DNA from: Falsirhodobacter sp051195255
Lineage (GTDB): Bacteria > Pseudomonadota > Alphaproteobacteria > Rhodobacterales > Rhodobacteraceae
Assembly (NCBI RefSeq): GCF_051195255.1
Contig: NZ_JBNJLK010000001.1
Span: 372,001-436,000 of the forward strand
Direction of reading: 5' to 3'
DNA length: 64,000 nucleotides
The position numbers and the translations under genes are program-made. Under the pieces are notes generated by a model, which saw only the letters and a program-made list of their open reading frames with translations, was not told the origin of the DNA and made no database searches. Of this stretch, positions 16,311-25,851 are shown in pieces (position 1 is the stretch's first letter; the number at the start of each line of letters is the position of its first letter).

Positions 16311-18842
16311 ATGTCCTACTCCCCCGCCCAGACCGAACCCAAGTGGCAAGCCGAATGGGACAAGGCCGAGGTCTTTCTTGCGAAGCGGGACGAGTCGAAG
16401 CCGAAGTATTACGTGCTGGAGATGTTCCCCTATCCGTCGGGGCGCATCCACATGGGCCATGTGCGCAACTACACGATGGGCGACGTGGTCGCGCGCTACA
16501 AGGCGAGCTGCGGATTCTCGGTCCTGCATCCGATGGGCTGGGACGCCTTCGGCATGCCCGCCGAAAACGCGGCCATGGAAAAAGGCGGCCACCCGAAGGA
16601 CTGGACCTACGGCAACATCGCCGTGATGAAGGACCAGATGAAGCCCCTGGGTCTGTCCATCGACTGGACCCGCGAATTCGCCACCTGTGATCCGGAATAT
16701 TACGGCCAGCAGCAGGCCATGTTCCTCGACATGCTGGACGCGGGGCTGGTGTATCGCAAGTCGGCGCAGGTGAACTGGGACCCGGTCGACATGACGGTTC
16801 TGGCGAACGAGCAGGTGATCGACGGCAAGGGCTGGCGGTCCGGCGCGGCGGTGGAGCGCAAGGAACTGACGCAGTGGTTCTTCCGCATTTCGGATTTTGC
16901 CGAGGATCTGCTGCAGGCGCTGGACGGGCTGAAGGACTGGCCCGAAAAGGTGCGCCTGATGCAGGCCAACTGGATCGGCCAGTCGCGCGGGCTTCAGTTC
17001 GCCTTCGACACGGTCGGCGCGCCCGAGGGATTCGAGACGCTGGAGGTCTATACCACCCGTCCCGACACGCTGCTGGGGGCGAGCTTCGCCGCGATCAGCG
17101 CGGACCACCCGCTGGCGAAGGCGCTGGAGGTCGACCCCCGTATCGCCGACTTCAACGCCGAATGCCGCAAGCTGGGCACCACCGCCGAGGCGCTGGAAAC
17201 CGCCGAAAAGCGCGGCATGGACACCGGCATCCGCGTGAAGCACCCGCTGGACCCGTCGTGGGAGCTTCCGGTCTACATCGCGAACTTCATCCTGATGGAT
17301 TACGGCACCGGCGCCATCTTCGGCTGCCCGGCCCATGACCAGCGCGACTTCGACTTCGCGCAGAAATATTCCTTGCCGATCGATCCCGTCTTCCAGCCGC
17401 TGGACGAAGGCATCCCGCCCGGCGCCTATGCCCCGATGAAGGGGGAAAAGGTCCGCTACATCCGTCCGCTGGCCGGAGAGGCGGAGCAGACGGGTGAGGC
17501 CGCCGTTGCCGCCGCCATTGCGCTTTGCGAGGAGAAGGGCATCGGCAAAGGCGTCACCAACTACCGCCTGCGCGACTGGGGCCTGTCCCGCCAGCGCTAC
17601 TGGGGCTGCCCGATCCCGGTCGTGCATTGCCCCTCCTGCGGCGTGGTGCCGGAGCGGAAGGAGAATCTTCCCGTCCGCCTGCCCGACGACGTCACCTTCG
17701 ACCAGCCCGGCAACCCGCTGGACCGTCACCCGACCTGGCGCGACACCCCCTGCCCGTCCTGCGGTGCGGCGGCCAAGCGTGAAACGGACACGATGGACAC
17801 CTTCGTGGACTCCTCGTGGTATTTCGCGCGCTTCACCGCGCCGCGCGCCGACACGCCCACGACCGACGAGACCGAGTACTGGATGAACGTGGACCAGTAT
17901 ATCGGCGGGATCGAACACGCGATCCTGCACCTTCTGTATTCGCGCTTCTTCTGCCGGGCGATGCACCGCACCGGCCACCTGAAGGCCGAGGCACAGGAGC
18001 CGTTCAACGCCCTGTTCACGCAAGGCATGGTCACGCACGAAATCTACATGACGCGGGACGCGCAGAACCGACCCGTCTATCACCTGCCCGAGGATGTGGT
18101 GGACGGCCGCACCCGCGACGGCGGCGTGCCGGTGGAGGTCATCCCCTCGGCCAAGATGTCGAAGTCGAAGAAGAACGTCGTCGACCCGATGAACATCATC
18201 AGCGCGTTCGGCGCCGACACGGCCCGCTGGTTCGTGATGTCCGACAGCCCGCCTGAACGTGACGTGGAATGGACCGCCTCGGGCGCGGAGGCCGCGTCGA
18301 AGTTCCTGAACCGCCTGTGGCGCATCGCGGACGAGATCACGCGCGACGACGCCCCGGCCAATCCCGAGGATGACGCGCTGGCCCGCGCCGCCGCCCGCGC
18401 CATCGCCGACGTGACACAGGGGATCGAAGGCTTCGCCTTCAACAAGGCCGTGGCGAAGCTGTACGAATTCGCCAACACCCTGTCGAAGTCTAAGGCCGGG
18501 GCGGATGCCAAGCGCGACGCCATGAAGGTCATGGCGCAGCTTCTGTCGCCCCTGGTCCCCCACCTGGCCGAGGAGGTCTGGCACATGCTGGGCGGAACCG
18601 GTCTTGTGGCGCAGGCCCCGTGGCCCAAGGCCGACGAGGCGCTGCTGGTGGACGATACTGTGACCCTTCCCATCCAGATCAACGGCAAGCGCCGTGCGGA
18701 GGTGACCGTGCCCAAGGACATGCCGAAGGACCAGATCGAAGCGCTGGTCCTTGCCGATGAAACCGTGATCCGCTTTCTGGAAGGCAATGCCCCCAAGAAG
18801 CTGATCGTCGTGCCGGGGCGGATCATCAATGTCGTCGCCTGA
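16311..18842 (+). CDS. leuS: Leucine--tRNA ligase
   Basis: An 843-aa class I aminoacyl-tRNA synthetase that charges tRNA-Leu. The HIGH motif appears as HMGH at residues 47-50 and the KMSKS motif at 615-619. Between them are the CP1 editing domain, with its threonine-rich region YTTRPDTLLGASF and GCPAHDQRDFDFA, and a zinc-knuckle-like CPSCG pair. The catalytic-domain signature WGLSRQRYWGCPIP is intact. The ATG at 16311 fits the family N-terminus; the frame is open upstream but not LeuS-like. Its end overlaps lptE by 14 bases, as in many alphaproteobacteria. Confidence 0.97.
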   Translation: MSYSPAQTEPKWQAEWDKAEVFLAKRDESKPKYYVLEMFPYPSGRIHMGHVRNYTMGDVVARYKASCGFSVLHPMGWDAFGMPAENAAMEKGGHPKDWTYGNIAVMKDQMKPLGLSIDWTREFATCDPEYYGQQQAMFLDMLDAGLVYRKSAQVNWDPVDMTVLANEQVIDGKGWRSGAAVERKELTQWFFRISDFAEDLLQALDGLKDWPEKVRLMQANWIGQSRGLQFAFDTVGAPEGFETLEVYTTRPDTLLGASFAAISADHPLAKALEVDPRIADFNAECRKLGTTAEALETAEKRGMDTGIRVKHPLDPSWELPVYIANFILMDYGTGAIFGCPAHDQRDFDFAQKYSLPIDPVFQPLDEGIPPGAYAPMKGEKVRYIRPLAGEAEQTGEAAVAAAIALCEEKGIGKGVTNYRLRDWGLSRQRYWGCPIPVVHCPSCGVVPERKENLPVRLPDDVTFDQPGNPLDRHPTWRDTPCPSCGAAAKRETDTMDTFVDSSWYFARFTAPRADTPTTDETEYWMNVDQYIGGIEHAILHLLYSRFFCRAMHRTGHLKAEAQEPFNALFTQGMVTHEIYMTRDAQNRPVYHLPEDVVDGRTRDGGVPVEVIPSAKMSKSKKNVVDPMNIISAFGADTARWFVMSDSPPERDVEWTASGAEAASKFLNRLWRIADEITRDDAPANPEDDALARAAARAIADVTQGIEGFAFNKAVAKLYEFANTLSKSKAGADAKRDAMKVMAQLLSPLVPHLAEEVWHMLGGTGLVAQAPWPKADEALLVDDTVTLPIQINGKRRAEVTVPKDMPKDQIEALVLADETVIRFLEGNAPKKLIVVPGRIINVVA

Positions 18843-19326
18843 TCGCCGCACCCTCCTCGCCTCGGGCCTTGGGCTGCTGGGCCTTGCCGCCTGCGGCTTC
18901 ACGCCCGCCTATGCCCCCGGCGCCCCGGCCACCGGCCTGCAGGGGGCTTTCCGGATGGCGGAACCCGACGACAAGGCCGGGTTCGACTTTGTCCAGCGGA
19001 TGGAGGAACGGCTGGGCCGCGACATCGACCCCCGCTATGACCTGACCTATGTGATCACCACGGACACGGTCGGCATCGGCAGCAAGCGCGACAACACGAC
19101 CACCCGCTACAACATCACCGGCAGCGTCGATTGGGGCGTGGTGGATCGCGACAGTGGTGCGCGCCTGACAGGCGGCAAGGTGACGAACTTCACCTCCTAT
19201 TCGGCCACGGGGTCCACGCTGGCCAGCCTTTCGGCGCAGGAAGACGCGCAATACCGCCTGATGCGCATCCTGGCCGACCAGATCGTGACCCAGCTGACGG
19301 CCACCGCCGGCCGCTGGGCCAAATGA
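18829..19326 (+). CDS. lptE: LPS-assembly lipoprotein LptE
   Basis: A 165-aa outer-membrane lipoprotein: positively charged start, hydrophobic stretch and lipobox LAAC with lipidated Cys22, then GFTPAYAPG. LptE plugs the LptD barrel and delivers LPS to the cell surface. Sequence similarity across this family is low; the call rests on the lipobox-GFxP start and on the position between leuS and holA, which is the standard LptE context. It overlaps leuS by 14 bases and holA by four (ATGA). Confidence 0.88.
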   Translation: MSSPDRRTLLASGLGLLGLAACGFTPAYAPGAPATGLQGAFRMAEPDDKAGFDFVQRMEERLGRDIDPRYDLTYVITTDTVGIGSKRDNTTTRYNITGSVDWGVVDRDSGARLTGGKVTNFTSYSATGSTLASLSAQEDAQYRLMRILADQIVTQLTATAGRWAK

Positions 19327-20342
19327 TCCTGAAAGGGGCCGAGGCGGCGCGTTATTTCGCAAAGCCCGACCCGTCCAAGGCGGGCCTGCTGATCTTCGGC
19401 GCGGACACCATGCGCGTGGCCCTGCGCCGGCAAGAGGTGATCGCCGCCCTCATCGGCCCCGAGGGGGAGGCCGAGATGCGGCTGACCCGAATGGGGGCGG
19501 GCGACCTGCGCCGCGATCCGGCGATGCTTCTGGACGCGCTGAAGGCGCAAGGGTTCTTCCCCGGCCCCCGCGTGGCCTTTCTGGAGGAGGCGGGCGACGC
19601 CCATGCCCCCGCCATCGCCGCCGCCCTGAAGGACTGGCGCGCGGGCGACGCGCAGCTGGTCGTGACGGCGGGGAACCTGACGGCAAAATCGGCGCTACGG
19701 AAGGTCTTCGAACCCTCCCCCCAGTCCGTCTGCATCGGCCTTTACGACGATCCGCCCAGCCGGGAGGACATCGAGGACACCCTGCGCCGCGCCGGGCTGC
19801 GCGCCGTGGATCCTGCGGCGATGAACGACCTGACGGTGCTGGCCCGCGCGCTGGACCCCGGCGACTTCCGTCAGACGGTGGAAAAGATCGGCCTGTACAA
19901 GCATGGCGACACCACCCCCCTGACCCCGGCCGAAGTGGCCCAGATGGCCCCCGCCACGATCGAGGCGGATCTGGACGACATCCTGCACGCCGCCGCCGAA
20001 CATCGCGCGGCCGAGATCAGCCCCCTTCTGCGCCGACTGGAAGGTCAGGGCGTGCAGCCCGTGGCGCTATGCATCGCTGCCCTGCGCCACTTCCGCACCC
20101 TTCACGTGGCGGCAAGCCATCCCGCCGGCGCGTCCGAGGGGATGGCCCGCATGAAACCCCCCGTCTTCGGCCCCCGGCGCGACCGGATGCTGCGTCAGGC
20201 ATCGGGCTGGGGGATGCACCGGCTGGAACAGGCGCTGGCGCTTCTGGTGGACACGGACCTGACCCTGCGATCCGCTTCACGCGCCCCTCACATGGCGGTG
20301 ATGGAACGGGCGCTGATCCGCCTGTCGATGATGAAGCGGTAG
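19323..20342 (+). CDS. holA: DNA polymerase III subunit delta
   Basis: A 339-aa clamp-loader subunit that opens the beta sliding clamp. The N-terminal region has FGADTMRVALRRQEVI with the degenerate nucleotide-binding segment, and LVVTAGNLTAKSALRKVFE and TPAEVAQM match HolA. The C-terminal helical collar domain follows from about 215. Length agrees with E. coli HolA (343 aa). The ATG overlaps the lptE stop (ATGA), so leuS-lptE-holA is a coupled operon. Confidence 0.92.
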   Translation: MILKGAEAARYFAKPDPSKAGLLIFGADTMRVALRRQEVIAALIGPEGEAEMRLTRMGAGDLRRDPAMLLDALKAQGFFPGPRVAFLEEAGDAHAPAIAAALKDWRAGDAQLVVTAGNLTAKSALRKVFEPSPQSVCIGLYDDPPSREDIEDTLRRAGLRAVDPAAMNDLTVLARALDPGDFRQTVEKIGLYKHGDTTPLTPAEVAQMAPATIEADLDDILHAAAEHRAAEISPLLRRLEGQGVQPVALCIAALRHFRTLHVAASHPAGASEGMARMKPPVFGPRRDRMLRQASGWGMHRLEQALALLVDTDLTLRSASRAPHMAVMERALIRLSMMKR

Positions 20343-20405
20343 AAGCGCAAGGGCGTCTGCGCTATCGTGGCCGCAAAATCACGAACAAACACACGGGACA
20401 TTGAC

Positions 20406-21107
20406 ATGAAGACACTTGCAGCTGTCAGCGCGATGGCGCTGGTTCTGGCCTCCCCCGCGCTTGCGCTGGATTTCATGGGCGGCAACGTCACGCTGGGCTA
20501 TTCAGGCCTGAAGAACGACATGGACACCTCCCGCGCCAGCCTGACGGGCCAGGCCGAAGTCGGGATCACCCCTTCGGTCAGCCTGCAACTGGATGCGGGC
20601 GTGTCGAAGTTCCTGGGCGTGGACGAAACCGAACACAACCTGACCCTGCACGGCATCTGGCATGACGGCCCCGCCGATCTGGGCGTCTTCTATGGCGGAG
20701 AGCGGATCGCCGGCGACACCAAGAACTTCTACGGTTTCGAACTGGGCCAGCAGACGGAACAGTTCGACGTGGAGCTCTATGTCGGCCGCGGCGAGAATTT
20801 CGGCTGGGACGGGATCATGGGCGGCGTGTCGGGCCGGTATTCCGTGACGCCGCAATTCGGTCTGGGCCTTGCCTATGACCGCGCGGACATCGAGAATCTG
20901 GACCTGTCGCGCGTTGCGCTGCAAGCGGACTATGCCGTGCGTCCCGACATCACCCTCGGCGCCGAAATCGGCAGCTTCCGCGCGGATCTGAGCGATTCCT
21001 GGGGCCGCGAAACCTTTGTGGGCGTGAACGCGAAGATGAGCTTCGGCGCCAATGGCGGCACCTCGTTCAACCGTCGCGGCGTCCTGAACATCATCCCCGG
21101 CCTGTAA
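20406..21107 (+). CDS. Outer-membrane beta-barrel protein, porin-like
   Basis: A 233-aa exported protein with a signal peptide of about 20 residues ending ALA. The mature part is made of alternating amphipathic strands with conserved glycine and aromatic ends (VTLGYSGL, YGFELGQQTEQFDVELYVGRG, SVTPQFGLGLAYDRADI) and a C-terminal region rich in barrel-like strands. It looks like a small 8-10-strand barrel related to the alphaproteobacterial porin-like group; its ligand or role is unknown. It starts 63 bases after holA and its end overlaps the convergent flavoprotein gene by 17 bases. Confidence 0.7.
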   Translation: MKTLAAVSAMALVLASPALALDFMGGNVTLGYSGLKNDMDTSRASLTGQAEVGITPSVSLQLDAGVSKFLGVDETEHNLTLHGIWHDGPADLGVFYGGERIAGDTKNFYGFELGQQTEQFDVELYVGRGENFGWDGIMGGVSGRYSVTPQFGLGLAYDRADIENLDLSRVALQADYAVRPDITLGAEIGSFRADLSDSWGRETFVGVNAKMSFGANGGTSFNRRGVLNIIPGL

Positions 21108-22218
21108 GCGCCGCGCGACCGGCCCAACGGCCGGTCGCCAGACATGCCGTCAGAAGATAGCCGCCCGTCGGCGCTTCCCAGTCCAGCATCTCGCCGCAGG
21201 CGAAGGTGCCGGGCATGGCGCGCAGCTCCAGCCCTTCAGTCAGCGCCTCGGCCCGGATGCCCCCGGCGGAGGAGATCGCCTCCTCCAGCGGCCTTGGTCC
21301 CGCATGCGGGACGGGCAGCGCCTTCAGCAGATGGGCCAGCGCCTCGCCTTCGGGCAGGGGCCGCGCCACCTCCTGCACCAGCGCGATGGCGGCGGACGAC
21401 AGGCCCAGCTTGCGCAGGCGGTTGGCGATGCTGTCGCGGCGCGCCAGCCTTTCCACGATCCACGGGATATCCCGGTCGGGCAGCAGGTCCAGACGCAGGG
21501 GTGCGCCGTCGCGCAGCGCGCGGCTGACGGCGTAGATGCCACCCCCCTCGATCCCCTTGGCCGAGATCACGAACTCTGCCCGTTCGCGCTGGTCGCCCGC
21601 GATCAGGACGGCGCCCTTGACCGGCTGGCCGAAATGCCGCGCCATATGCGGCGACCAGTGCATCACGAAGCCCATATTGGCGGGCTGGAACGGCGCCAGC
21701 GGCACCTCCAGATGCGCGGCCCAGGCCCCGTCGCTGCCCAATCGCGACCAGCTGGCCCCGCCCATCGCCAGAACGCGCACCGGCGCCTCCATCCGCGCAA
21801 AACCCTCGGGCGTCTGGAAGCCATCGCCGGTCCAGCGCCAGCGGGTCCGCACCTCCACCCCCAGATTGCCAAGGCGCGCCAGCCAGGCCCGCAGCAGGGG
21901 GGACCCTTTCATGGCCACCGGAAAGACCCGGCCCGAGCTGCCGGTGAACACCTCCTGCCCCAGCCCGCGTGCCCAGGCCATCACCTGTTCCGGCCCGAAG
22001 GCTTCCAGCATCGGGTGCAGCCACGGGGGGAAGCGGGCCAGGATCGCGTCCAAGGGTTCGTCCTTGGTCAGGTTCAGGCCCGACTTGCCCGCCATCAGGA
22101 ACTTCCGCGCGACCGAAGGTTTCTGGTCGGTCACGACCACCCGCATCCCGCCACGGGCCATCTCCTCGGCGGCCATCAGGCCCGCCGGTCCGGCCCCGAT
22201 CACCACCGCGTCGGTCAT
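21091..22218 (-). CDS. NAD(P)/FAD-dependent flavoprotein, TIGR03862/YhiN type
   Basis: A 375-aa HI0933-like (BaiN/YhiN) flavoprotein. It starts with the dinucleotide-binding motif GAGPAGLMAAEE and KFLMAGKSGLNLT, and contains ALGGASWSRLGSDG-type and FACGEMLDWEAPTGGYLL segments that mark this oxidoreductase family. No substrate is established. The start overlaps the cysQ stop (ATGA), placing it last in the minus-strand block with DUF2125, pmbA and cysQ. Confidence 0.82.
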   Translation of the reverse strand: MTDAVVIGAGPAGLMAAEEMARGGMRVVVTDQKPSVARKFLMAGKSGLNLTKDEPLDAILARFPPWLHPMLEAFGPEQVMAWARGLGQEVFTGSSGRVFPVAMKGSPLLRAWLARLGNLGVEVRTRWRWTGDGFQTPEGFARMEAPVRVLAMGGASWSRLGSDGAWAAHLEVPLAPFQPANMGFVMHWSPHMARHFGQPVKGAVLIAGDQRERAEFVISAKGIEGGGIYAVSRALRDGAPLRLDLLPDRDIPWIVERLARRDSIANRLRKLGLSSAAIALVQEVARPLPEGEALAHLLKALPVPHAGPRPLEEAISSAGGIRAEALTEGLELRAMPGTFACGEMLDWEAPTGGYLLTACLATGRWAGRAALTGRG

Positions 22219-22982
22219 GGCACCAGCCGTTCCAGCAGCGCGTCGTGCAGGCCGGGCGCCGCGGCCAGAATGCCCGCCGCCCAGGGCTGCGGGCGGTTGA
22301 ACACCAGCGCGGCGCCGTGCCGGTCGGTCACGGTGGCCCCGGCCCGCCGCGCGATAAGGTCGCCGGCGGCAATGTCCCATTCGAAGCTGTCGCGCAAGGA
22401 CAGCATGCCGTCATGCCGCCCTTCGGCCACAAGGCACATGCGGAACGCGATGGAGGAGCGGAAGCTGCGCTTCAACTCCGGCACGCCGCCGGGCCAGTGT
22501 TCCGGCAACAGGTTCGCGCGCGTGGCCAGAAGCGAGGCATCCTTGATCCCCGTGCGGCCGCTGGCCTGGATCGGCTGACCGTCGCGGATCGCACCGGTGG
22601 CGTCGGCGGCGTACATCCGGTCCAGCGCGGGCAGATAAACGGCGGCGGCGACGATCTCCCCCCGCTCGGCCACGGCAAGGGACACGGCGAACGTGTCCTC
22701 CCCGGCGATAAAGGAACGGGTGCCGTCGATCGGATCGACGATGAAGACGCGGTCGGCCGTCAGGCGCGTGGGATCGTCGGCACTTTCCTCGGACAGCCAG
22801 CCGTAATCAGGGCGCGCGCCGCGCAGGATCCGCTCCAGCGCGGCGTTGACGGCCAGATCCGCCTCGGTCACGGGACCAAGGTCGCCCGATTTTTCCCAGA
22901 CCTGCGGATCGCGCTTCCAGAAGGTCAGCGCGATGTGCCCGCCTTCGCGGGCGGCGCGGATCAGAAGATCACGATCCGGCAA
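22215..22982 (-). CDS. cysQ: 3'(2'),5'-bisphosphate nucleotidase CysQ
   Basis: A 255-aa metal-dependent phosphatase of the inositol-monophosphatase superfamily that hydrolyses 3'-phosphoadenosine 5'-phosphate, a by-product of sulfate assimilation. Metal ligands are visible: SEES (Glu65/Glu66), the DPIDGT motif (Asp83, Asp86) and the C-terminal EWDIAAGDLIARRAGA. It is distinguished from inositol monophosphatase by position and by the WLSEESADD type, though a broader phosphatase role cannot be excluded. It overlaps pmbA by 14 bases upstream and the flavoprotein by four downstream. Confidence 0.88.
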   Translation of the reverse strand: MPDRDLLIRAAREGGHIALTFWKRDPQVWEKSGDLGPVTEADLAVNAALERILRGARPDYGWLSEESADDPTRLTADRVFIVDPIDGTRSFIAGEDTFAVSLAVAERGEIVAAAVYLPALDRMYAADATGAIRDGQPIQASGRTGIKDASLLATRANLLPEHWPGGVPELKRSFRSSIAFRMCLVAEGRHDGMLSLRDSFEWDIAAGDLIARRAGATVTDRHGAALVFNRPQPWAAGILAAAPGLHDALLERLVP

Positions 22983-24312
22983 GGGTCAGACCCTCGACCA
23001 GAAGGCTGGGCACCCGGGTGGACAGGTGCATCCGCGCGTCGTTGGCCGGGGTGATCCGCATCAGCATCTCGCGCAGGTTGCCTGCGATGGTCAGTTCGTT
23101 GACCGGATAGGTGATCTGGCCATTCTCCACCCAGAAGCCCGACGCGCCGCGCGAATAATCCCCCGTGGTGCCGTTGATCGACGCCCCGATCATGGAGGTG
23201 ATCAGAAGCCCGGTGCCCATCTGGGCGATCAGTTCGGCCCGTGTGGCCGTCCCCTGCGTCAGATCGATGTTGGAAGACGCGGGCGACGGTGGCGCCGTCG
23301 GCCCGCGCGAGGCCGACGCCGTGCTGTTCATGCCCAGCTTGCGAGCCGTCGCCAGATCCAGCGTCCAGCCGTTCAACACGCCATCCGTCACGATCTCTCT
23401 CCGGCGCGAGGCCAGACCTTCCGCATCGAACGGACGGGAGGCAGAGGTGCGCGGGCGCAGCTGATCCTCGATCACCGACAGGCCCTTCGGCAGCACCTGT
23501 TCGCCCAGGCGGTCGCGCAGCCAGCCCGCGCCCCGCGCGACGCTGGCCCCGTTCACCGCCTGCAGCAGATGCCCGATCAGCCCCGCCGCGACGCGTTCGT
23601 CGAACAGCACCGGATAGGCTCCGGTTTTTGGACGCCGCGCCCCAATCCGTTCCAGCGCGCGTTCGGCGGCCAGATCCCCCACGCCGCGGGGGCTGGGCAG
23701 ATCGCTTTGGAAGATGCGGGATTCGCCGGCCCAGTCCCGCTCCATCCCGAGTCCCTCACCCGTGAAGGCCACAGCCGAGACGGAGCGCGAGGTGCGGGCA
23801 TAGCCGCCCGAAAATCCGTTGGTTCCCGCCAAATGCACCGCCCGCCGGCTGTAGGAGGCGGAGGCTTCCACCTGCACGACGCCCGTCCGGGCCATGGCGG
23901 CGGCCTCCACCTCGCGAGCGTCTTCCTCCAGATCCGACGGCAAGGGTTCGGGCGTAGCATCCGCCAGTTGCAGCGCGGCCAGATCCCAGTCGCGTGACAG
24001 TTGCGACGGATCGGCCAGACCGGCATGGGGATCTTCCGGTGCCTCGTGCGCCATGGCGACGGCACGCTCGGCGGCCATGGCAAAGCTGGCATCCGACAGG
24101 TCCGACACGGACACGCAGGCCTGGCGCTGGCCGACCAGCACCCGCAGGCCGACCTCCACCGCTTCGGACCGTTCGGCCTGTTCCAGCTTGCCGCCCCGGA
24201 TGTCGATGCCGGTCGCGCTCTGGTCAATGGCCACCGCGTCGGCGGCCCCCGCCCCGGCGCGTTTTGCCGCCTCCAGCAGACGGGTGGTGAGGGTTTCCAG
24301 CATGTCGGTCAT
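22969..24312 (-). CDS. pmbA: TldD/PmbA-family metalloprotease homologue (TldE subunit type)
   Basis: A 447-aa PmbA/TldE-type protein. TldD/TldE form a heterodimeric metallopeptidase that trims unfolded peptides, including microcin and CcdA; the TldE partner lacks the zinc motif, and no HExxxH is visible here. Characteristic regions are SATGIDIRGGKLEQ, LLQAVNGASVARG, NSTASASRG and GDYSRGASGFWVENGQ. The ATG at 24312 begins the typical N-terminus; the frame runs further upstream through DUF2125 sequence but not as coding. Its partner tldD is not in the window. Confidence 0.9.
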   Translation of the reverse strand: MTDMLETLTTRLLEAAKRAGAGAADAVAIDQSATGIDIRGGKLEQAERSEAVEVGLRVLVGQRQACVSVSDLSDASFAMAAERAVAMAHEAPEDPHAGLADPSQLSRDWDLAALQLADATPEPLPSDLEEDAREVEAAAMARTGVVQVEASASYSRRAVHLAGTNGFSGGYARTSRSVSAVAFTGEGLGMERDWAGESRIFQSDLPSPRGVGDLAAERALERIGARRPKTGAYPVLFDERVAAGLIGHLLQAVNGASVARGAGWLRDRLGEQVLPKGLSVIEDQLRPRTSASRPFDAEGLASRRREIVTDGVLNGWTLDLATARKLGMNSTASASRGPTAPPSPASSNIDLTQGTATRAELIAQMGTGLLITSMIGASINGTTGDYSRGASGFWVENGQITYPVNELTIAGNLREMLMRITPANDARMHLSTRVPSLLVEGLTLAGS

Positions 24313-24362
24313 CGGCGGCTCCTTTGCAGGCGGAGGTAATGCCTCCCCCCGCGATGGGCAAG

Positions 24363-25769
24363 CTATTGCAGCGGGATGCCGTTCACGCTGAGGCCATTGC
24401 CGAACTGGATGGCCGAGGTGATCGTGTCCTCCTGCCCCGGAACCGCGCGGCCAAAGGCCCCCAGGGACATGCGGGCCGCCATCTCCTGCTCGGCCGGAAG
24501 GATGCCGCCGGCCACCAGCCGGTCGAGCAGGCCATTGCCGCCGCGCAGGGTCAGATCGACTCGCCCGCGGCCCAGTCCGGCCGTGGGGCCCACGGCGTCG
24601 GGGGTGGGCGTCATCTGGCCCTGCCCCGTCAGTTCCGCCCCGGCGGCCAGCACGCGCAGGTTTTCCAGCGTCACCACGGGCGTTTCCCCTTCCGTCCCGT
24701 GCAGGGACAGCGACAGCTGCGCCGGATCGCGCGGAAGGGCGCCCTTCGGGTCGAACTGCTTCCACGTCTCGTCCGAAGCGGTGACGTCGCGCAGGTCCAG
24801 CATCATGCTGAACGGGCCCGTGCGCTCGGGCTGGGTCGGCAGCGTGACGCTTTGCCGGGCGCCGGCCATCTGCAGGTCCATCGGGAAGGGCATCTGCGTT
24901 CCGCTCAGCCGCAGGGTGGCGTTTTCCACGTCGCTGTCGCTGGTCATGTCCTCTCCGCGCAGGTCGATGTTCGTCGTGCCGGCGCCGGTTTCCCCTTCGG
25001 CCAGAAGGGTCTTGGGCCCCGCCATGTCCAGCCGGTAGGTGGAGGTGACATAGGCGAAGCCGATCTGCCCCAGGAACCCGATGGACTGGGGGGCGACGTT
25101 CGTCTTGCCCGCCAGGGTGATCGCCACGTCCTGCATCTTCGTGTCGAAGGACGCGCGCTGTTCGGGGTCGGAAAACTTGACCATCATGTCCACGTCCGAG
25201 GCGCGGGTGACGGAGTCCACCTCTTCGTTCCCTTCCCAGTAGCCTTCAAGGCCCTGCATCGTCACAGTCATGGTCATCGGGATCGCCGTGCCGTCGGACT
25301 TCTTCACGTCGTTCATGGCGACGACGACGCGGTCGGCGGTCAGGTCGTTGCGGATGTTCGACGGATCGCCCGAGGCGATGACGCGCAGGTTTTCCTGCGA
25401 CTGCACCACCTGCGAGGTGACGGATTCAGGCGCCGGTTCGCCTTCCACCGCCGGGGGGGTCGACACGACGGTCATGGGAAAGCGTTCGGACATGGTGACC
25501 AGAACCGTGCCGTCGCCCTGATCGGCCAGCGTGATGCGGTCGATGGTGCCTGCCAGATGGTTGCCCTCCTTGTCCTGTACCACCTTCACGCCCGACACGA
25601 TCAGGCTGTCGCCCTGACGTTCCGTCCGGTCCGCCGTCATCTGCTGATCCCAGCTTTTCGCAAGCGCCTGCCAGTTGTCCCACACCTCCTCTGGCGTGAC
25701 GGCGGCCGTCGCGGCCGAAGCGATGCACAGCGCCACGAGGCTGGCCCCTGCCAGACGAATCGGTTTCAT
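24363..25769 (-). CDS. DUF2125-domain exported protein
   Basis: A 468-aa secreted protein (signal peptide about 1-22, ending TAA) made of one long beta-rich DUF2125 region. DUF2125 is found almost only in alphaproteobacteria and resembles lipid-handling AsmA/YhdP-like periplasmic proteins in general layout; that comparison is mine, and function is unknown. AAGGGAAGG precedes the ATG. It heads the minus-strand block, 50 bases upstream of pmbA. Divergent from the SDR at 25852. Confidence 0.82.
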   Translation of the reverse strand: MKPIRLAGASLVALCIASAATAAVTPEEVWDNWQALAKSWDQQMTADRTERQGDSLIVSGVKVVQDKEGNHLAGTIDRITLADQGDGTVLVTMSERFPMTVVSTPPAVEGEPAPESVTSQVVQSQENLRVIASGDPSNIRNDLTADRVVVAMNDVKKSDGTAIPMTMTVTMQGLEGYWEGNEEVDSVTRASDVDMMVKFSDPEQRASFDTKMQDVAITLAGKTNVAPQSIGFLGQIGFAYVTSTYRLDMAGPKTLLAEGETGAGTTNIDLRGEDMTSDSDVENATLRLSGTQMPFPMDLQMAGARQSVTLPTQPERTGPFSMMLDLRDVTASDETWKQFDPKGALPRDPAQLSLSLHGTEGETPVVTLENLRVLAAGAELTGQGQMTPTPDAVGPTAGLGRGRVDLTLRGGNGLLDRLVAGGILPAEQEMAARMSLGAFGRAVPGQEDTITSAIQFGNGLSVNGIPLQ

Positions 25770-25851
25770 GCGTTGACCTTCCCTTGAAAAGCGGTTCGCC
25801 TGAGTGTTGGGCGGCGTGCCGCAAGGGTCAAGTCATCGGAAGGGAATAAAC